DNA of 64,000 nucleotides, taken from positions 124,001 to 188,000 of the forward strand of contig NZ_JAFAJM010000015.1 of assembly GCF_019236175.1 (NCBI RefSeq). Reading direction: 5' to 3'. This document shows, one piece after another, positions 1-8,530 of this stretch; the first letter of the stretch is position 1; each line of letters begins with the position of its first letter. Made by a program: the position numbers and the translations under genes. This DNA comes from Chryseobacterium sp. (GTDB lineage: Bacteria; Bacteroidota; Bacteroidia; Flavobacteriales; Weeksellaceae). The notes under the pieces were generated by a model. That model was not told the DNA's origin, did no database searches, and worked only from the letters and a program-made list of their open reading frames with translations.

Positions 1-2605
1 AGGTTGTGACTCCGCCTTTTACCGGTGGATCGAATGATCCTTTTACCATCACAGCATTATCAGGATCATATTCTTTGGTGACGTTACCTTCTTTATCATA
101 ATACATAGGGGCTCCGGTTGCCGGGTCTACGCCGGCCCACCTTACCATATAGAAGTGTCCTAATGCAGAACCCACTCTATGAATGGAGTAATCATCTGTA
201 ATAATTTCCGTTTCACTGCCTAAGCTCAGAATGCGGTTTTGATTATAGGAGAAGTTAAGTCCCAGATTCCAGGCAAAATCTTTTGTTTTTACAATATCAC
301 CTGCCAGATATACTTCAACACCTCTGTTTCTTATTTCTCCTAAATTATCGGCAACAGATTCAAATCCGGAGGTCATAGACAGTTTTCTGTTGATAAACAA
401 ATCACTGGTGACACGGTTGTAGACGTCAATTCCTCCGGTCAGTCTGCTATTCCACATTCCAAACTCTATTCCCACATCGGTTATTTTATTTTTTTCCCAG
501 TTATAATTAGGATTTCCGGGGCTTCCGGGAACAAAAGCAGTCTGCCCGTTATATGTTCTTGGGCCATACAACATTCTGTATCCGAAATCACTGGCAAATC
601 CTCCGGCATTTCCTGTCAATCCATAGCTTGCTCTTAGTCTTGCAAAGCTTAAAGTTTCCCAGTTTTTAAAGAAATTTTCTTCCTTAAGATTCCAGCTTCC
701 ACCAAAAGCATAAAAATGCTGGTATCTGTTATTTTCAGGGACTCTGGATGATCCGTCCCTTCGGAAGCTTGCAGAAAAGGTAAACCTGTTTCCGTAGGAA
801 TATCTTACCATTCCCAATTGTGATAGAAGGGTATTTTCAGTGGCTCCCCCGGTTATTTTAGGAATAAAATTATTTTCAGGAGTTCCCGGAGTGATTCCGC
901 CAGGAGTATCATATAAACCATCTATCAGCCCATATCCTGTAAATCCGTCAAAAGTTTTTCTGTATTTATTAAATTCTGCCAGAGCAATGGCCTCCACTTC
1001 ATGGATTCCCCATCTTTTTTTATAGTTAAGTCCTAAATTGGCCATATAGGATGTTCTCTGGGTATTAACTCTTTCAAACAGTCCCTGTTCCCCGGGATCC
1101 ACCAATTGTCCGAAATAGGTGTCAGGTTTAATAATATGGGTATGTTTTACCTGCTGGTAATTCATCCCCAATGTACTGGTTATTTTTAAGTCTTTAGTCA
1201 GTTCATAAGCCAGGTTGGATGATAAGAATCCGGTAAGGGTATTTTCTTTACGGCTTACATCCTGATACATAGACAGCGCGTTAGAACCGAATCTGTTAAC
1301 ACCTGGCTGAAGATTACCTTCTGTATCGTAAGGCTTTTCATAGGGTAATGCAAAGTATAATGAGGCAATAGGATTGGTTTCACTTACGTCAAAATCTGAT
1401 TCGGACATCCGCGACTGACTGTTGATCAGATTAAGATTTACAGAACTGCTGAAACGCCCTGATTTATGATTAATTCCTGTATTGAAGCTCATACGTTCCA
1501 ACCCGGAATTAGGTAATACCCCTTCCTGTTTATAGTAAGATAATGAAGAATAATGATTGGTTTTTGCATTCCCGCCTCCCATTCCCAGATAATGGGAATT
1601 GGTAATTGCATTCCTTAAAAGAAGTTTTCTCCAGTTTGTATTCGTAGCTCTCAGCTCGGCAAGCTTCTGATCACCATACACATAATCGGCATCTGTTTTG
1701 GCAACTTGCTGTCCGTTGATCATTTTATAGGGATTTTTACGGGAATACTGCCATCCCGGATAATTAGGATCCTGCAGGATTTCTTCGAACTCCAGTCTTT
1801 GGGTGCTGTTCATCATATCCCATTTCCGGTTATTTACTGATGAGATCCCAAACTGGTTCTGATAGAAGAATTCAAGTTTTCCATTTTCATTATTATGTCC
1901 TTTTTTTGAGGTTAAAAGAATGACTCCATTGGCTCCGCGTGATCCGTACTGTGCTGTGGAGGCTGCATCTTTAAGAATTATGATATCCTCATAATCAAGT
2001 GGATTAAGCGCTGAAAACGTTTCAGGACTGATGGGAACTCCGTCAAGTATATAAAGCGGGTTCGTTTTATCATCTTGAATAGATCCTATTCCACGGATGG
2101 TTACTCTTCCGATAGTTCCGGGTTGTCCGGAAGGTGATGCTACATGCAAACCGGGAACCTGCCCCTGTAAGGCCTGATCAAGAGAAGCAACAGGAGTTTT
2201 ACTGATGACATCCTTTTTAACGGCAGACACGGCTCCGGTGGTTTTTACTTTGGATTGCCTGGTATATCCCGTTAATACCACTTCTTCTAGATTTCCGATT
2301 TTAGGAATTAGCTCTATGATGGTTGGAAATTGTCCCGGAATCAGGGTAATATTCTGAGGGAAATATCCGTCGGAGGTAATAATGTATTTTCCCGTTTTTT
2401 CAGTGGATGTTATATTCAGATTGCCGTTTTCATCGGTGTTCAGTATTGTTCCGCTGGCTTCTTCACGCATGACTACATTCATAAGAGGCTGCTGTGTTTT
2501 CTGGTCCCTGATCATGATATTATGTTCCAGTTCCTGTGCCTGTATGGTCAGCGTCATTCCAAGAAAAAGAACTGCGGTACCAATAAGTTGTTTTTTTTCT
2601 AACAT
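1..2605 (-). CDS. SusC/RagA-family TonB-linked outer membrane protein, C-terminus cut by window edge
   Basis: The minus strand reads open from an ATG at 2605 to the window edge, about 868 codons. Seen: a signal peptide ending near residue 23 (TIQAQ), a carboxypeptidase-regulatory-like domain to about residue 110, then a plug domain with the SusC signature LKDAASTAQYGSRGANGV, and a long beta-barrel region. The rest of the barrel lies beyond the left edge, as would a SusD partner if present. Family role: TonB-driven uptake of glycans, peptides or other large ligands across the outer membrane; the substrate cannot be told. A -7 box TACTTTTG (2656-2649) has no TTTG at -33, and 11-bp repeats lie further upstream, so activation by the neighbouring response regulator is inferred. 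Confidence 0.93.
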   Translation of the reverse strand, partial: MLEKKQLIGTAVLFLGMTLTIQAQELEHNIMIRDQKTQQPLMNVVMREEASGTILNTDENGNLNITSTEKTGKYIITSDGYFPQNITLIPGQFPTIIELIPKIGNLEEVVLTGYTRQSKVKTTGAVSAVKKDVISKTPVASLDQALQGQVPGLHVASPSGQPGTIGRVTIRGIGSIQDDKTNPLYILDGVPISPETFSALNPLDYEDIIILKDAASTAQYGSRGANGVILLTSKKGHNNENGKLEFFYQNQFGISSVNNRKWDMMNSTQRLEFEEILQDPNYPGWQYSRKNPYKMINGQQVAKTDADYVYGDQKLAELRATNTNWRKLLLRNAITNSHYLGMGGGNAKTNHYSSLSYYKQEGVLPNSGLERMSFNTGINHKSGRFSSSVNLNLINSQSRMSESDFDVSETNPIASLYFALPYEKPYDTEGNLQPGVNRFGSNALSMYQDVSRKENTLTGFLSSNLAYELTKDLKITSTLGMNYQQVKHTHIIKPDTYFGQLVDPGEQGLFERVNTQRTSYMANLGLNYKKRWGIHEVEAIALAEFNKYRKTFDGFTGYGLIDGLYDTPGGITPGTPENNFIPKITGGATENTLLSQLGMVRYSYGNRFTFSASFRRDGSSRVPENNRYQHFYAFGGSWNLKEENFFKNWETLSFARLRASYGLTGNAGGFASDFGYRMLYGPRTYNGQTAFVPGSPGNPNYNWEKNKITDVGIEFGMWNSRLTGGIDVYNRVTSDLFINRKLSMTSGFESVADNLGEIRNRGVEVYLAGDIVKTKDFAWNLGLNFSYNQNRILSLGSETEIITDDYSIHRVGSALGHFYMVRWAGVDPATGAPMYYDKEGNVTKEYDPDNAVMVKGSFDPPVKGGVTT

Positions 2606-2648
2606 ATGATTAACTCTATTAATTTTCTGCTGTATTTTAAGTACAGGA

Positions 2649-2656
2649 CAAAAGTA
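2649..2656 (-). promoter_or_regulatory. -7 box of the SusC-family gene promoter
   Basis: On the minus strand 2656-2649 reads TACTTTTG, a full match to the Bacteroidetes -7 consensus TAnnTTTG. It predicts a transcript start near 2643 and a leader of about 38 bases. No TTTG lies 19 bases upstream, which suggests activator dependence. Confidence 0.55.
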
Positions 2657-2687
2657 GAGCAGCCATGTTAGGCGGTTTTTAAAGACA

Positions 2688-2720
2688 GATTAAAGAGAGA
2701 TTAGAAAGCGGTTAGTTTTT
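2688..2720. promoter_or_regulatory. 11-bp direct repeats, candidate response-regulator operator
   Basis: Three units start exactly 11 bases apart: GATTA at 2688 and 2699, GGTTA at 2710, with the middle unit reading GATTAGAAAGC. They lie about 45-75 bases upstream of the predicted SusC-gene start. The same GATTAGAAA word recurs upstream of the response-regulator gene at 4996-5038. Direct repeats of 10-11 bp are the usual sites of OmpR-family dimers, so these are probably bound by the adjacent regulator. Confidence 0.55.
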
Positions 2721-2907
2721 TTTAATGTTGGAGGGCCGGAAGATTGAGGCTGAAAGTTATTATTTGTCGGATTATTCCATGGAGGTTGTCATGGATAAAG
2801 ATCTTATTTATTTGGAAAGATTTTCAGTTGTTATTTGAGGGTTATTAACTTCCAGCCTCCAGCTTCTCTATCCGATTGAAAATTGAACTATTTTACATCA
2901 ACCTTAT

Positions 2908-4257
2908 TTAAATAACAGGTATTTCAATTGTTACGGATGTACCTTCATTGATTTTGGATACAAATTTTAAATTTCCCTGATGCAGTTTTATAATTTTTGC
3001 GCAAAGGGAAAGCCCTAATCCGAATCCTTTAATCCCATAAGCATTGGCAGATCTGTAGAAAGGCATTGTAATCTTATCAAGCTCTTCTGCATGAATACCC
3101 ATTCCGCTATCAATAACTGATATACTAACAAAAGTATCCTCGATGGCAATCAGTAATAAGATCTCTTTTCCTGAAAATTTATGGGCGTTGGAAATAATAT
3201 TGGCGAGAACCAGCTCCAGCAAATTACGGTTGGCATTGATACGGGTAATCTGAAAATATTCCGGATTCCGGATATCTATATTAAACTGCAGATCCGGGAT
3301 TGTTTTACTGCTATAATCAGTGACATTCCAGATTAAAGTCTCCAGAGAAACAGGCTCTAAAGGATAGTCTCTGTGATCAAGCTGATCAAACATCAAAAGA
3401 TCGGTGATGATATTGTTCATATGAAGTGAATCCCGAAGCACTCCTTTTAAAATATCCTGATAGTCTTCAGCGGTTCTTGTTTTTCCCAGGGCTATTTCGG
3501 TATTGCCAATCAGGGAAGTGATGGGCGTTTTTAGTTCGTGCGAAGCATAAGAAACAAAAGCCTGTTGAGAATCAAAAGACTCCTGTAGTCTTTCCAGGAG
3601 GCTATTGATACTTTGTGTAAGTATTCCGATTTCATCTTTTTTACGTTTTACCGGGATTCGGATATTCAGGCTTTTGGCCTGTATTGTATTCATATATCTG
3701 TTAATTCTGTCGATCGGCCGAAGGCTTACTCCTGCAAACCAATATCCGAGCAATATGGTAACCAGAATGGCTATGAGGAAACAGTAGATCATCGTTTCTC
3801 TGAGCTCTTTAAGCGATTTCTCGCCCCATTTATTCTGCGCTTCTGCCATCACAATATAATCTCCGGAATTATCTACATAATAAATTCCAACTACATAAAT
3901 ATCGCCCTGCTGATAGGAGATGATCTTATTTTTAACGACTTTCTGAAGTACTTTCCTATCCCAGTTTGTTGATGAATCTTTGATGAATACCGGCTGAAAA
4001 TTAAGATTATAAATCCGGATTATTTCTTTAGGTAAAGTACGGGGAAGTTTTTTTAATACCTGATCGAATTCCAGTTTGGTAAAATTATCCTGTGCAAGAT
4101 AATTATGCCCTACAGTATAGGCTCTGTCTTCGAGTTGTTTTAAAAAATTATTTCTCCAGTCCCGTTTTACAATCAGGTATACAGACGTTAATACAAAGAT
4201 GAGCAGTACAGCAAAAAGAACGGTGAAAACGCATGATAATCTGCTTTTTAATTTCAT
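2908..4257 (-). CDS. Sensor histidine kinase with HAMP domain
   Basis: A 449-residue membrane sensor kinase. Membrane segments at about 10-30 and 157-177 flank a periplasmic domain of about 125 residues with no family I recognise. HAMP follows at about 178-230, then HisKA with the phosphorylatable His240 (SHELKTP), and a C-terminal ATPase with N box (NIISNAHK), DSGMGI and GFGLGLSL motifs. All catalytic motifs look intact. Its start overlaps the response-regulator stop by 4 bases (ATGA), so the two are co-translated and form a cognate pair. The order regulator then kinase is that of CusR/CusS-type systems, but the signal cannot be read. The adjacent SusC-type receptor is the probable target. 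Confidence 0.93.
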   Translation of the reverse strand: MKLKSRLSCVFTVLFAVLLIFVLTSVYLIVKRDWRNNFLKQLEDRAYTVGHNYLAQDNFTKLEFDQVLKKLPRTLPKEIIRIYNLNFQPVFIKDSSTNWDRKVLQKVVKNKIISYQQGDIYVVGIYYVDNSGDYIVMAEAQNKWGEKSLKELRETMIYCFLIAILVTILLGYWFAGVSLRPIDRINRYMNTIQAKSLNIRIPVKRKKDEIGILTQSINSLLERLQESFDSQQAFVSYASHELKTPITSLIGNTEIALGKTRTAEDYQDILKGVLRDSLHMNNIITDLLMFDQLDHRDYPLEPVSLETLIWNVTDYSSKTIPDLQFNIDIRNPEYFQITRINANRNLLELVLANIISNAHKFSGKEILLLIAIEDTFVSISVIDSGMGIHAEELDKITMPFYRSANAYGIKGFGLGLSLCAKIIKLHQGNLKFVSKINEGTSVTIEIPVI

Positions 4258-4937
4258 GATTCCTCATCTTTCAGAATATATCCCATTCCGATCACGGTGT
4301 GAATCAGTGGTTTTGGGAAGTCTTTATCAATCTTAGTCCGCAAATAATTAATATACACATCAATGAGGTTGGTACCTCTGTTGAAACCGATTCCCCATAC
4401 TGCTTCTGCAATCTTAACCCTGCTGATGACTTTATTTTTGTTGATCAGCAAATACTCCAAAAGGGTGTATTCCTTCAGGGTGAGAAAGATTTCTTTCCCT
4501 GCTCTGCGTACTATTTTTTTGTAAGAATCCATAGAAAGGTCTTCAGCTGTATAGACCGATGAAGGAAGAGAGTTCTGACTTCTCCGGCCTAATGCATTGA
4601 TACGGGCCAGAAGCTCCCCGAAATGAAAAGGTTTGGTTAAATAATCATCAACACCATGTTCAAAACCGGTAAGTTTATCTTTAATGGTTGATAATGCACT
4701 AAGCATCAATACCGGAATTTCCGGTTTGAATTTTTTAATTTCAGTACAAATTTCAAAACCGTTCATCTGCGGTAAAATCACATCGAGTAAAATAATATCA
4801 AAATCCTGTTCCAGAGCCAGTCTTAAACCCATTCTTCCTTCATATGCCAGACTAACATGATAATGATTTTCCTCAAGTCCTTTTTTAATGAAACTTGAGA
4901 CCCCGAATTCGTCTTCAATCAGTAAAATATTCAACAT
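4254..4937 (-). CDS. OmpR-family response regulator
   Basis: Receiver domain with phospho-acceptor Asp52 (ILLDVILP), acidic IEDE near the N-terminus and the conserved Lys in DDYLTKPF, followed by a winged-helix DNA-binding domain (about 130-227). I chose the ATG at 4937, giving MLNILLIEDE. The open frame reaches a TTG at 4964 and an ATG at 4961, but a -7 box TAATTTTG at 4969-4962 predicts a transcript starting near 4955, downstream of both. It forms an operon with the kinase. Direct repeats at 4996-5038 suggest autoregulation. Confidence 0.93.
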   Translation of the reverse strand: MLNILLIEDEFGVSSFIKKGLEENHYHVSLAYEGRMGLRLALEQDFDIILLDVILPQMNGFEICTEIKKFKPEIPVLMLSALSTIKDKLTGFEHGVDDYLTKPFHFGELLARINALGRRSQNSLPSSVYTAEDLSMDSYKKIVRRAGKEIFLTLKEYTLLEYLLINKNKVISRVKIAEAVWGIGFNRGTNLIDVYINYLRTKIDKDFPKPLIHTVIGMGYILKDEES

Positions 4938-4961
4938 ATTAATAATATCATCTGTATTCAT

Positions 4962-4969
4962 CAAAATTA
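4962..4969 (-). promoter_or_regulatory. -7 box of the two-component operon
   Basis: Minus-strand TAATTTTG (4969-4962) matches TAnnTTTG. There is no TTTG 19 bases upstream; instead ATTAGAAA direct repeats lie from about -41 to -83 relative to the predicted start, as for an activator-dependent promoter. Confidence 0.5.
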
Positions 4970-4995
4970 AAATATTTAATGCGAACTCCCATTAA

Positions 4996-5038
4996 CATTA
5001 GAAAATTTTAATGCAGTATTAGAAAACGATTAGAAAAT
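4996..5038. promoter_or_regulatory. ATTAGAAAA direct repeats, candidate autoregulatory operator
   Basis: Near-identical units CATTAGAAAAT (4996), TATTAGAAAAC (5017) and GATTAGAAAAT (5028) are spaced 21 and 11 bases, i.e. on one helix face. They resemble the repeats at 2688-2720 upstream of the SusC-family gene. An OmpR-type dimer site is the simplest reading. Confidence 0.55.
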
Positions 5039-5150
5039 TCAGGATCTTTATGATGACATACACATACCGGACCTTATGCTATTTAAAAAAGGGAAGCTGA
5101 TAAAGATTCTGATCTCTACCTCTGACCTCTATCAAAAAAGGAAATGCCAT

Positions 5151-5759
5151 TTATTCAAAATCCAGAAGTCCGTCTGCCAGTTGTTTCCACTGGATCTTGG
5201 CTACTCCGGCCATTCCTCCTGCTGCAATCATTATATTTCGGAGAATATCAATAAATCCTGCATTAAAATTAGGAGATTCATTGCGACCGTATATTGCTGC
5301 TTTCAGATGAGTGGGATTTCTGTAAATCATAAAAGTAGAAGTGGCTTTAGAACTGTAAAAATGAGCAATATGATTTTTTCTTTTATCTTCAGGATTTATA
5401 GAGGGACGGCAGGTCATCATTATATTTTCAGAAATATTGTCCTGATAAAAACAAATATCCGTTATTTCTACCCAATCATAGCCTTTTGCTTCAGTATCTC
5501 CGGGACCGGGAATATCTATTCTGATAAAATCTCCTTTTTGAGGGTCCCGTTCAACAGATTTTCCATTTACATCATAGAGCCTGAATGCTGCGAAGGCTTC
5601 CCCGCAATATTTTTTCCACTGGTTGACAGATAAAAATCTTTTTTTCAGTATTTCGAATTTCAATGGAATCAGAGCCTGTTCAAATTGTTTCCGGCTTTCT
5701 GTATCATGAAAACCACCTGATTTTTGTGGAGGTACTCCTCTAATTTGTTTTGGTTTCAT
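5151..5759 (-). CDS. Hypothetical protein, 202 residues
   Basis: A soluble protein with no signal peptide or membrane segment. I do not recognise a domain. The N-terminus is charged (KPKQIRGVPPQKSGG). The middle contains a hydrophilic stretch, GDFIRIDIPGPGD. The C-terminal third ends in a small hydrophobic, glycine-rich segment (NIMIAAGGMAGVAKIQ). It stands alone, divergent from the MATE gene at 6003, with no operon partner. Length, composition and codon use look like a real gene, but no function can be proposed. Confidence 0.75.
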   Translation of the reverse strand: MKPKQIRGVPPQKSGGFHDTESRKQFEQALIPLKFEILKKRFLSVNQWKKYCGEAFAAFRLYDVNGKSVERDPQKGDFIRIDIPGPGDTEAKGYDWVEITDICFYQDNISENIMMTCRPSINPEDKRKNHIAHFYSSKATSTFMIYRNPTHLKAAIYGRNESPNFNAGFIDILRNIMIAAGGMAGVAKIQWKQLADGLLDFE

Positions 5760-6002
5760 AGGCCTGTTTTAAACAAATTAATGAAAACTATATCTCTTTA
5801 TTTATGAGTACAGTCACATGAATGCTTAAAAAATATTTTAATTTTCAGAATAACCTGATTCTGAATTTTTCTCCTTTTAACGGAGTATTTATTCCGTTTT
5901 ACAGACCTCATTCCCGGATCCGGGGATATAAATTTGTGAACTGCTGATCGTCAGATACTAAGCGATTTAAATTAATATCGGTCAGATTTAATAGGTACGA
6001 CA

Positions 6003-7352
6003 ATGGAACAACAGAGACAATTTATTTTACAGGAAAAAATGTATAAAGTGATGTGGCAGATGTCCTGGCCTGCGGTAATCGCTATGGTCCTTTACGGACT
6101 GAATAATTTCCTTGACGGGATTTTTGTAGGACATCTCATCAGCAATACAGCCCTTGCTGCGGTAGGAGTTGCTTATCCTCTTGCGCAATTTGCACAGGGA
6201 TTCGGAACCCTGATTGGTACAGGAATAGGCTCTGCTGTGAGCATCTGGATTGGAGGAGGCGATAAAGACAGGTTGTACAAAGCTATGGGGACGGTTAATT
6301 TTCTTAGCATTTTATTCTCTGCCCTGATTACAATTCCATGTTATTTTTTCGCAAAAGAACTCGTTTATATGATGGGGGGAAGAGGTGACATCTTAATTTT
6401 AGGAACAGACTATTTCAGGGAAACAATTCTGGGAAGCCTTTTTTGGATTCATGGTCTGGCTTTGAATATGCTGATTCGTGCAGAGGGCCGGATGAAAACA
6501 GCCGCCTGGATGATTGCAGCAGGTCTGATTGCCGATGTGGCACTAAAACCGGTTTTAATAGATTATTTTGGTTGGGGAGTAAGGGGTGCAGCCTGGGCAA
6601 CTAATATTTCAATGATGATTTATACGGCTTTAGGAATATGGTATTATGCTTCCGGTAAAGCTTCTTTTAACACCCGTTTCTGGTCATTAAAAAAAGATAA
6701 TAAGATCATTAAGGAAGCTTTTTCTTTAGGAATGCCCGGCTTTATTATGATGATTATGATTGTAATACAAAATATTGTTGTATTCAATGTTATTGCCCGA
6801 TACGGACAGGATAAGGATATCACTTTTTTTACAGCTGTAAACCGGTTTTATATTGTTTTAAATACACCATTATGGGGTCTGATGAGAGCACTTCAGCCCG
6901 TATCAGGAATGAACTTCGGAGCAGGAAAATATGAAAGAAGCATTAGTGCATACAGGCTATTTTCTTTTACGGGGCTTATTATACTCTTTCCTTTCTGGTT
7001 TTTCGTGATGTGTTTTCCGGCTGATGTTTTATCATTAATGATTCCTCATGTAAGTTTTACGCATTCCCAGCTTATGGATTTCAGAATTTATATGAGTGTT
7101 TTGCCCGCACTACCCTTTATTTTTATGGCAATGGTTTGGTTCCCGTCTGTGGAAAATGCAAAACCAGCCACCATAATAAGCATTATGCGGCAATTTATAT
7201 TGTATATTCCGGCCCTGCTTTTTATTCCAATGGTGTATGGTCTCAGAAGTATCTACCTCGTCAGTGCTGTTATAGAATGGATTGTCTTTGGTGTTGTTCT
7301 GTATGCAGTAGGGTCGAATTTCAGAATCTTAAAGAAAATGAAAATGGATTAG
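6003..7352 (+). CDS. MATE-family efflux transporter
   Basis: A 449-residue polytopic membrane protein with about 12 hydrophobic segments in two similar halves, as in MATE antiporters. Early motifs SWPAVIAMVLYGLNNFLDGIFVG and GTLIGTGIGSAVS mark the first MatE domain; the second begins near EAFSLGMPGFIMMI. Family role: export of organic cations or drugs driven by Na+ or H+. It is monocistronic and unrelated in sequence to the MATE protein of the siderophore operon at 22853. The substrate is unknown. Confidence 0.9.
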   Translation: MEQQRQFILQEKMYKVMWQMSWPAVIAMVLYGLNNFLDGIFVGHLISNTALAAVGVAYPLAQFAQGFGTLIGTGIGSAVSIWIGGGDKDRLYKAMGTVNFLSILFSALITIPCYFFAKELVYMMGGRGDILILGTDYFRETILGSLFWIHGLALNMLIRAEGRMKTAAWMIAAGLIADVALKPVLIDYFGWGVRGAAWATNISMMIYTALGIWYYASGKASFNTRFWSLKKDNKIIKEAFSLGMPGFIMMIMIVIQNIVVFNVIARYGQDKDITFFTAVNRFYIVLNTPLWGLMRALQPVSGMNFGAGKYERSISAYRLFSFTGLIILFPFWFFVMCFPADVLSLMIPHVSFTHSQLMDFRIYMSVLPALPFIFMAMVWFPSVENAKPATIISIMRQFILYIPALLFIPMVYGLRSIYLVSAVIEWIVFGVVLYAVGSNFRILKKMKMD

Positions 7353-7410
7353 AGAATAATTATTTTTACTTAAAATAAATAATATTTAAAAAAATTAAGC
7401 TTATGATGCG

Positions 7411-7439
7411 TTGCATAATATAGTTTTTACTTATATTTG
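7411..7439 (+). promoter_or_regulatory. Promoter of a candidate short RNA
   Basis: TTG (7411-7413), an 18-base spacer and TATATTTG (7432-7439) match the Bacteroidetes promoter pattern. The predicted start is near 7445. No ORF follows before the terminator at 7479-7510. Confidence 0.5.
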
Positions 7440-7444
7440 TGGAT

Positions 7445-7510
7445 CGAAATAATTTTTTTTCATCATTTGTGTTTTTTTAAGGTCTCCGTTCTAGGGGGCC
7501 TTTTTATTTT
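7445..7510 (+). ncRNA. Candidate short RNA of about 65 nt
   Basis: The unit is bounded by a good promoter on the left and an intrinsic terminator on the right, has no start codon followed by a useful ORF, and is about 65 nt long. It lies 92 bases after the MATE stop codon and does not lead into a plus-strand gene, because the next gene is on the opposite strand. I do not recognise an RNA family. It could instead be an attenuated leader remnant or just a terminator with a chance promoter. Confidence 0.35.
7479..7510 (+). terminator. Intrinsic terminator
   Basis: AAGGTCTCC (7479-7487) pairs with GGGGGCCTT (7494-7502), using two G-U pairs, across the loop GTTCTA. A T-rich tail follows (TTTATTTT). 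It ends the candidate short RNA and would also stop read-through from the MATE gene. Confidence 0.6.
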
Positions 7511-7676
7511 AAATACTTCTATCTATCAGAATTCATTATCTATATGTGAATTTGATAATTTGGGATATATGTAGTTTCTGAATTAAGTAAAAATGCTTTG
7601 TATAGGAAGGTTTCGTGAATTACGAGAAGTATAAATCACTATTTAGTGTGTTTTTGTGTTTGCAGTCTGCTTTTAT

Positions 7677-8459
7677 TTATTGAATATTTTTTATAAAATC
7701 TGTAGGTCTTAACAACATTACTGATTGAAAACTTCTGGTATAAGCCTGTACACTTTTATACCCCACTTCATATGCTGTTTCCGAAATGGTAAGAGTGCCT
7801 GAACTCAGCAGTTCCAGGCTTTTAATAATCCGAAGCATTTGCTGATATTTACTTAAAGTCAAACCTGTTTCTTTTTTAAAAATACGTTCCAGAGTACGGA
7901 ATGATAACAAAGCTTTGTCACTGAGGTCTTCCATTTTAATTTCATTCTGGTAATGATGGTGGAGGTATTCAATTACTTTGGCAAGGCGTCTGTCTTTTGG
8001 TAGTGAGATGTGTATTTTAAGGGAATGTTCTACAAAACGAGGAAGTTCATTAAAAAGAGCCTGTAAAAACAGGGTTTCATTTTGATCTTTCGCTATAAGC
8101 TTTGACCATTTTTCTGCATATTTTATCATTTCTTTTAAAACCGGAGGAACAGAGAACACATTCACTTCATGATAAAAATTGTCTTTCTGATTAATTTCAG
8201 CAAACATAATCATCAGTTTGATTTTTTCAGAATGTGAATTCGTTTTATGAATGGCGTGCGGAGGAATCCATACTGCATGATTTTGGGGAAGAAGATAAAT
8301 GCGTTCTCCAATGGTAATGTATTGAAAACCGCTTTCTACATAGACAAGTTGTCCCTTATGGTGTTTATGAAGGATATCATCATGCACCCAGTTTTCTTCA
8401 AACCATACAAAATAAGGCTTTTCGAGTTCATCAATTTCTATGCTGTCGTTTGGATTCAT
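7677..8459 (-). CDS. AraC-family transcriptional regulator with cupin N-terminus
   Basis: About 260 residues from the ATG at 8459 (MNPNDSIEIDELEKPYFVWF). The open frame extends to 8519, but that would run into the divergent promoter region. The N-terminal part is an AraC-type cupin (HKHHKGQLVYVESGFQYITI and WIPPHAIHK). The C-terminal part has two helix-turn-helix motifs (MEDLSDKALLSFRTLERIFK and ISETAYEVGYKSVQAYTRSF). Such cupin-AraC proteins often control a divergent exporter, here the CynX-like MFS gene starting 72 bases away. The ligand is unknown. Confidence 0.9.
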   Translation of the reverse strand: MNPNDSIEIDELEKPYFVWFEENWVHDDILHKHHKGQLVYVESGFQYITIGERIYLLPQNHAVWIPPHAIHKTNSHSEKIKLMIMFAEINQKDNFYHEVNVFSVPPVLKEMIKYAEKWSKLIAKDQNETLFLQALFNELPRFVEHSLKIHISLPKDRRLAKVIEYLHHHYQNEIKMEDLSDKALLSFRTLERIFKKETGLTLSKYQQMLRIIKSLELLSSGTLTISETAYEVGYKSVQAYTRSFQSVMLLRPTDFIKNIQ

Positions 8460-8482
8460 GTCGTTTTGGGTTAAAACTTTGG

Positions 8483-8521
8483 CAAAATTAAACAAAATTA
8501 CTGTCTTAATTTTGTACAAAA
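8483..8521. promoter_or_regulatory. Divergent promoter and palindromic operator for araC-type and MFS genes
   Basis: On the plus strand TAATTTTG (8507-8514) is a -7 box for the MFS gene. On the minus strand TAATTTTG occurs twice (8500-8493 and 8490-8483). The perfect palindrome TTTTGTACAAAA (8510-8521) overlaps the plus -7 box. None of the boxes has a well-spaced TTTG, which fits regulator control. Confidence 0.4.
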
Positions 8522-8530
8522 GTTTTTATT

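Larger units (their letters stand above)
2606..2907. other. Intergenic region between the SusC-family gene and the kinase gene
   Basis: I see no convincing ORF in these 302 bases. The left part holds the SusC-gene promoter and the 11-bp repeats described separately. The right part, about 2725-2907, shows no strong terminator hairpin and no other feature I can support. Confidence 0.5.
7353..7676. other. Intergenic region with a candidate short RNA
   Basis: These 324 bases lie between the MATE gene and the convergent AraC-type gene. The first half holds a promoter-terminator unit described separately. In 7511-7676 I see only AT-rich sequence and one short weak inverted repeat (CACTA...TAGTG near 7636). 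Confidence 0.5.

Noticed and set aside
840..2609. Plus-strand frames opposite the SusC-family gene
   Set aside because: They lie antisense to a gene with clear signal peptide, plug and barrel features and have no homology of their own.
3605..3972. Plus-strand frames opposite the histidine kinase
   Set aside because: These are antisense shadows of a conserved kinase gene.
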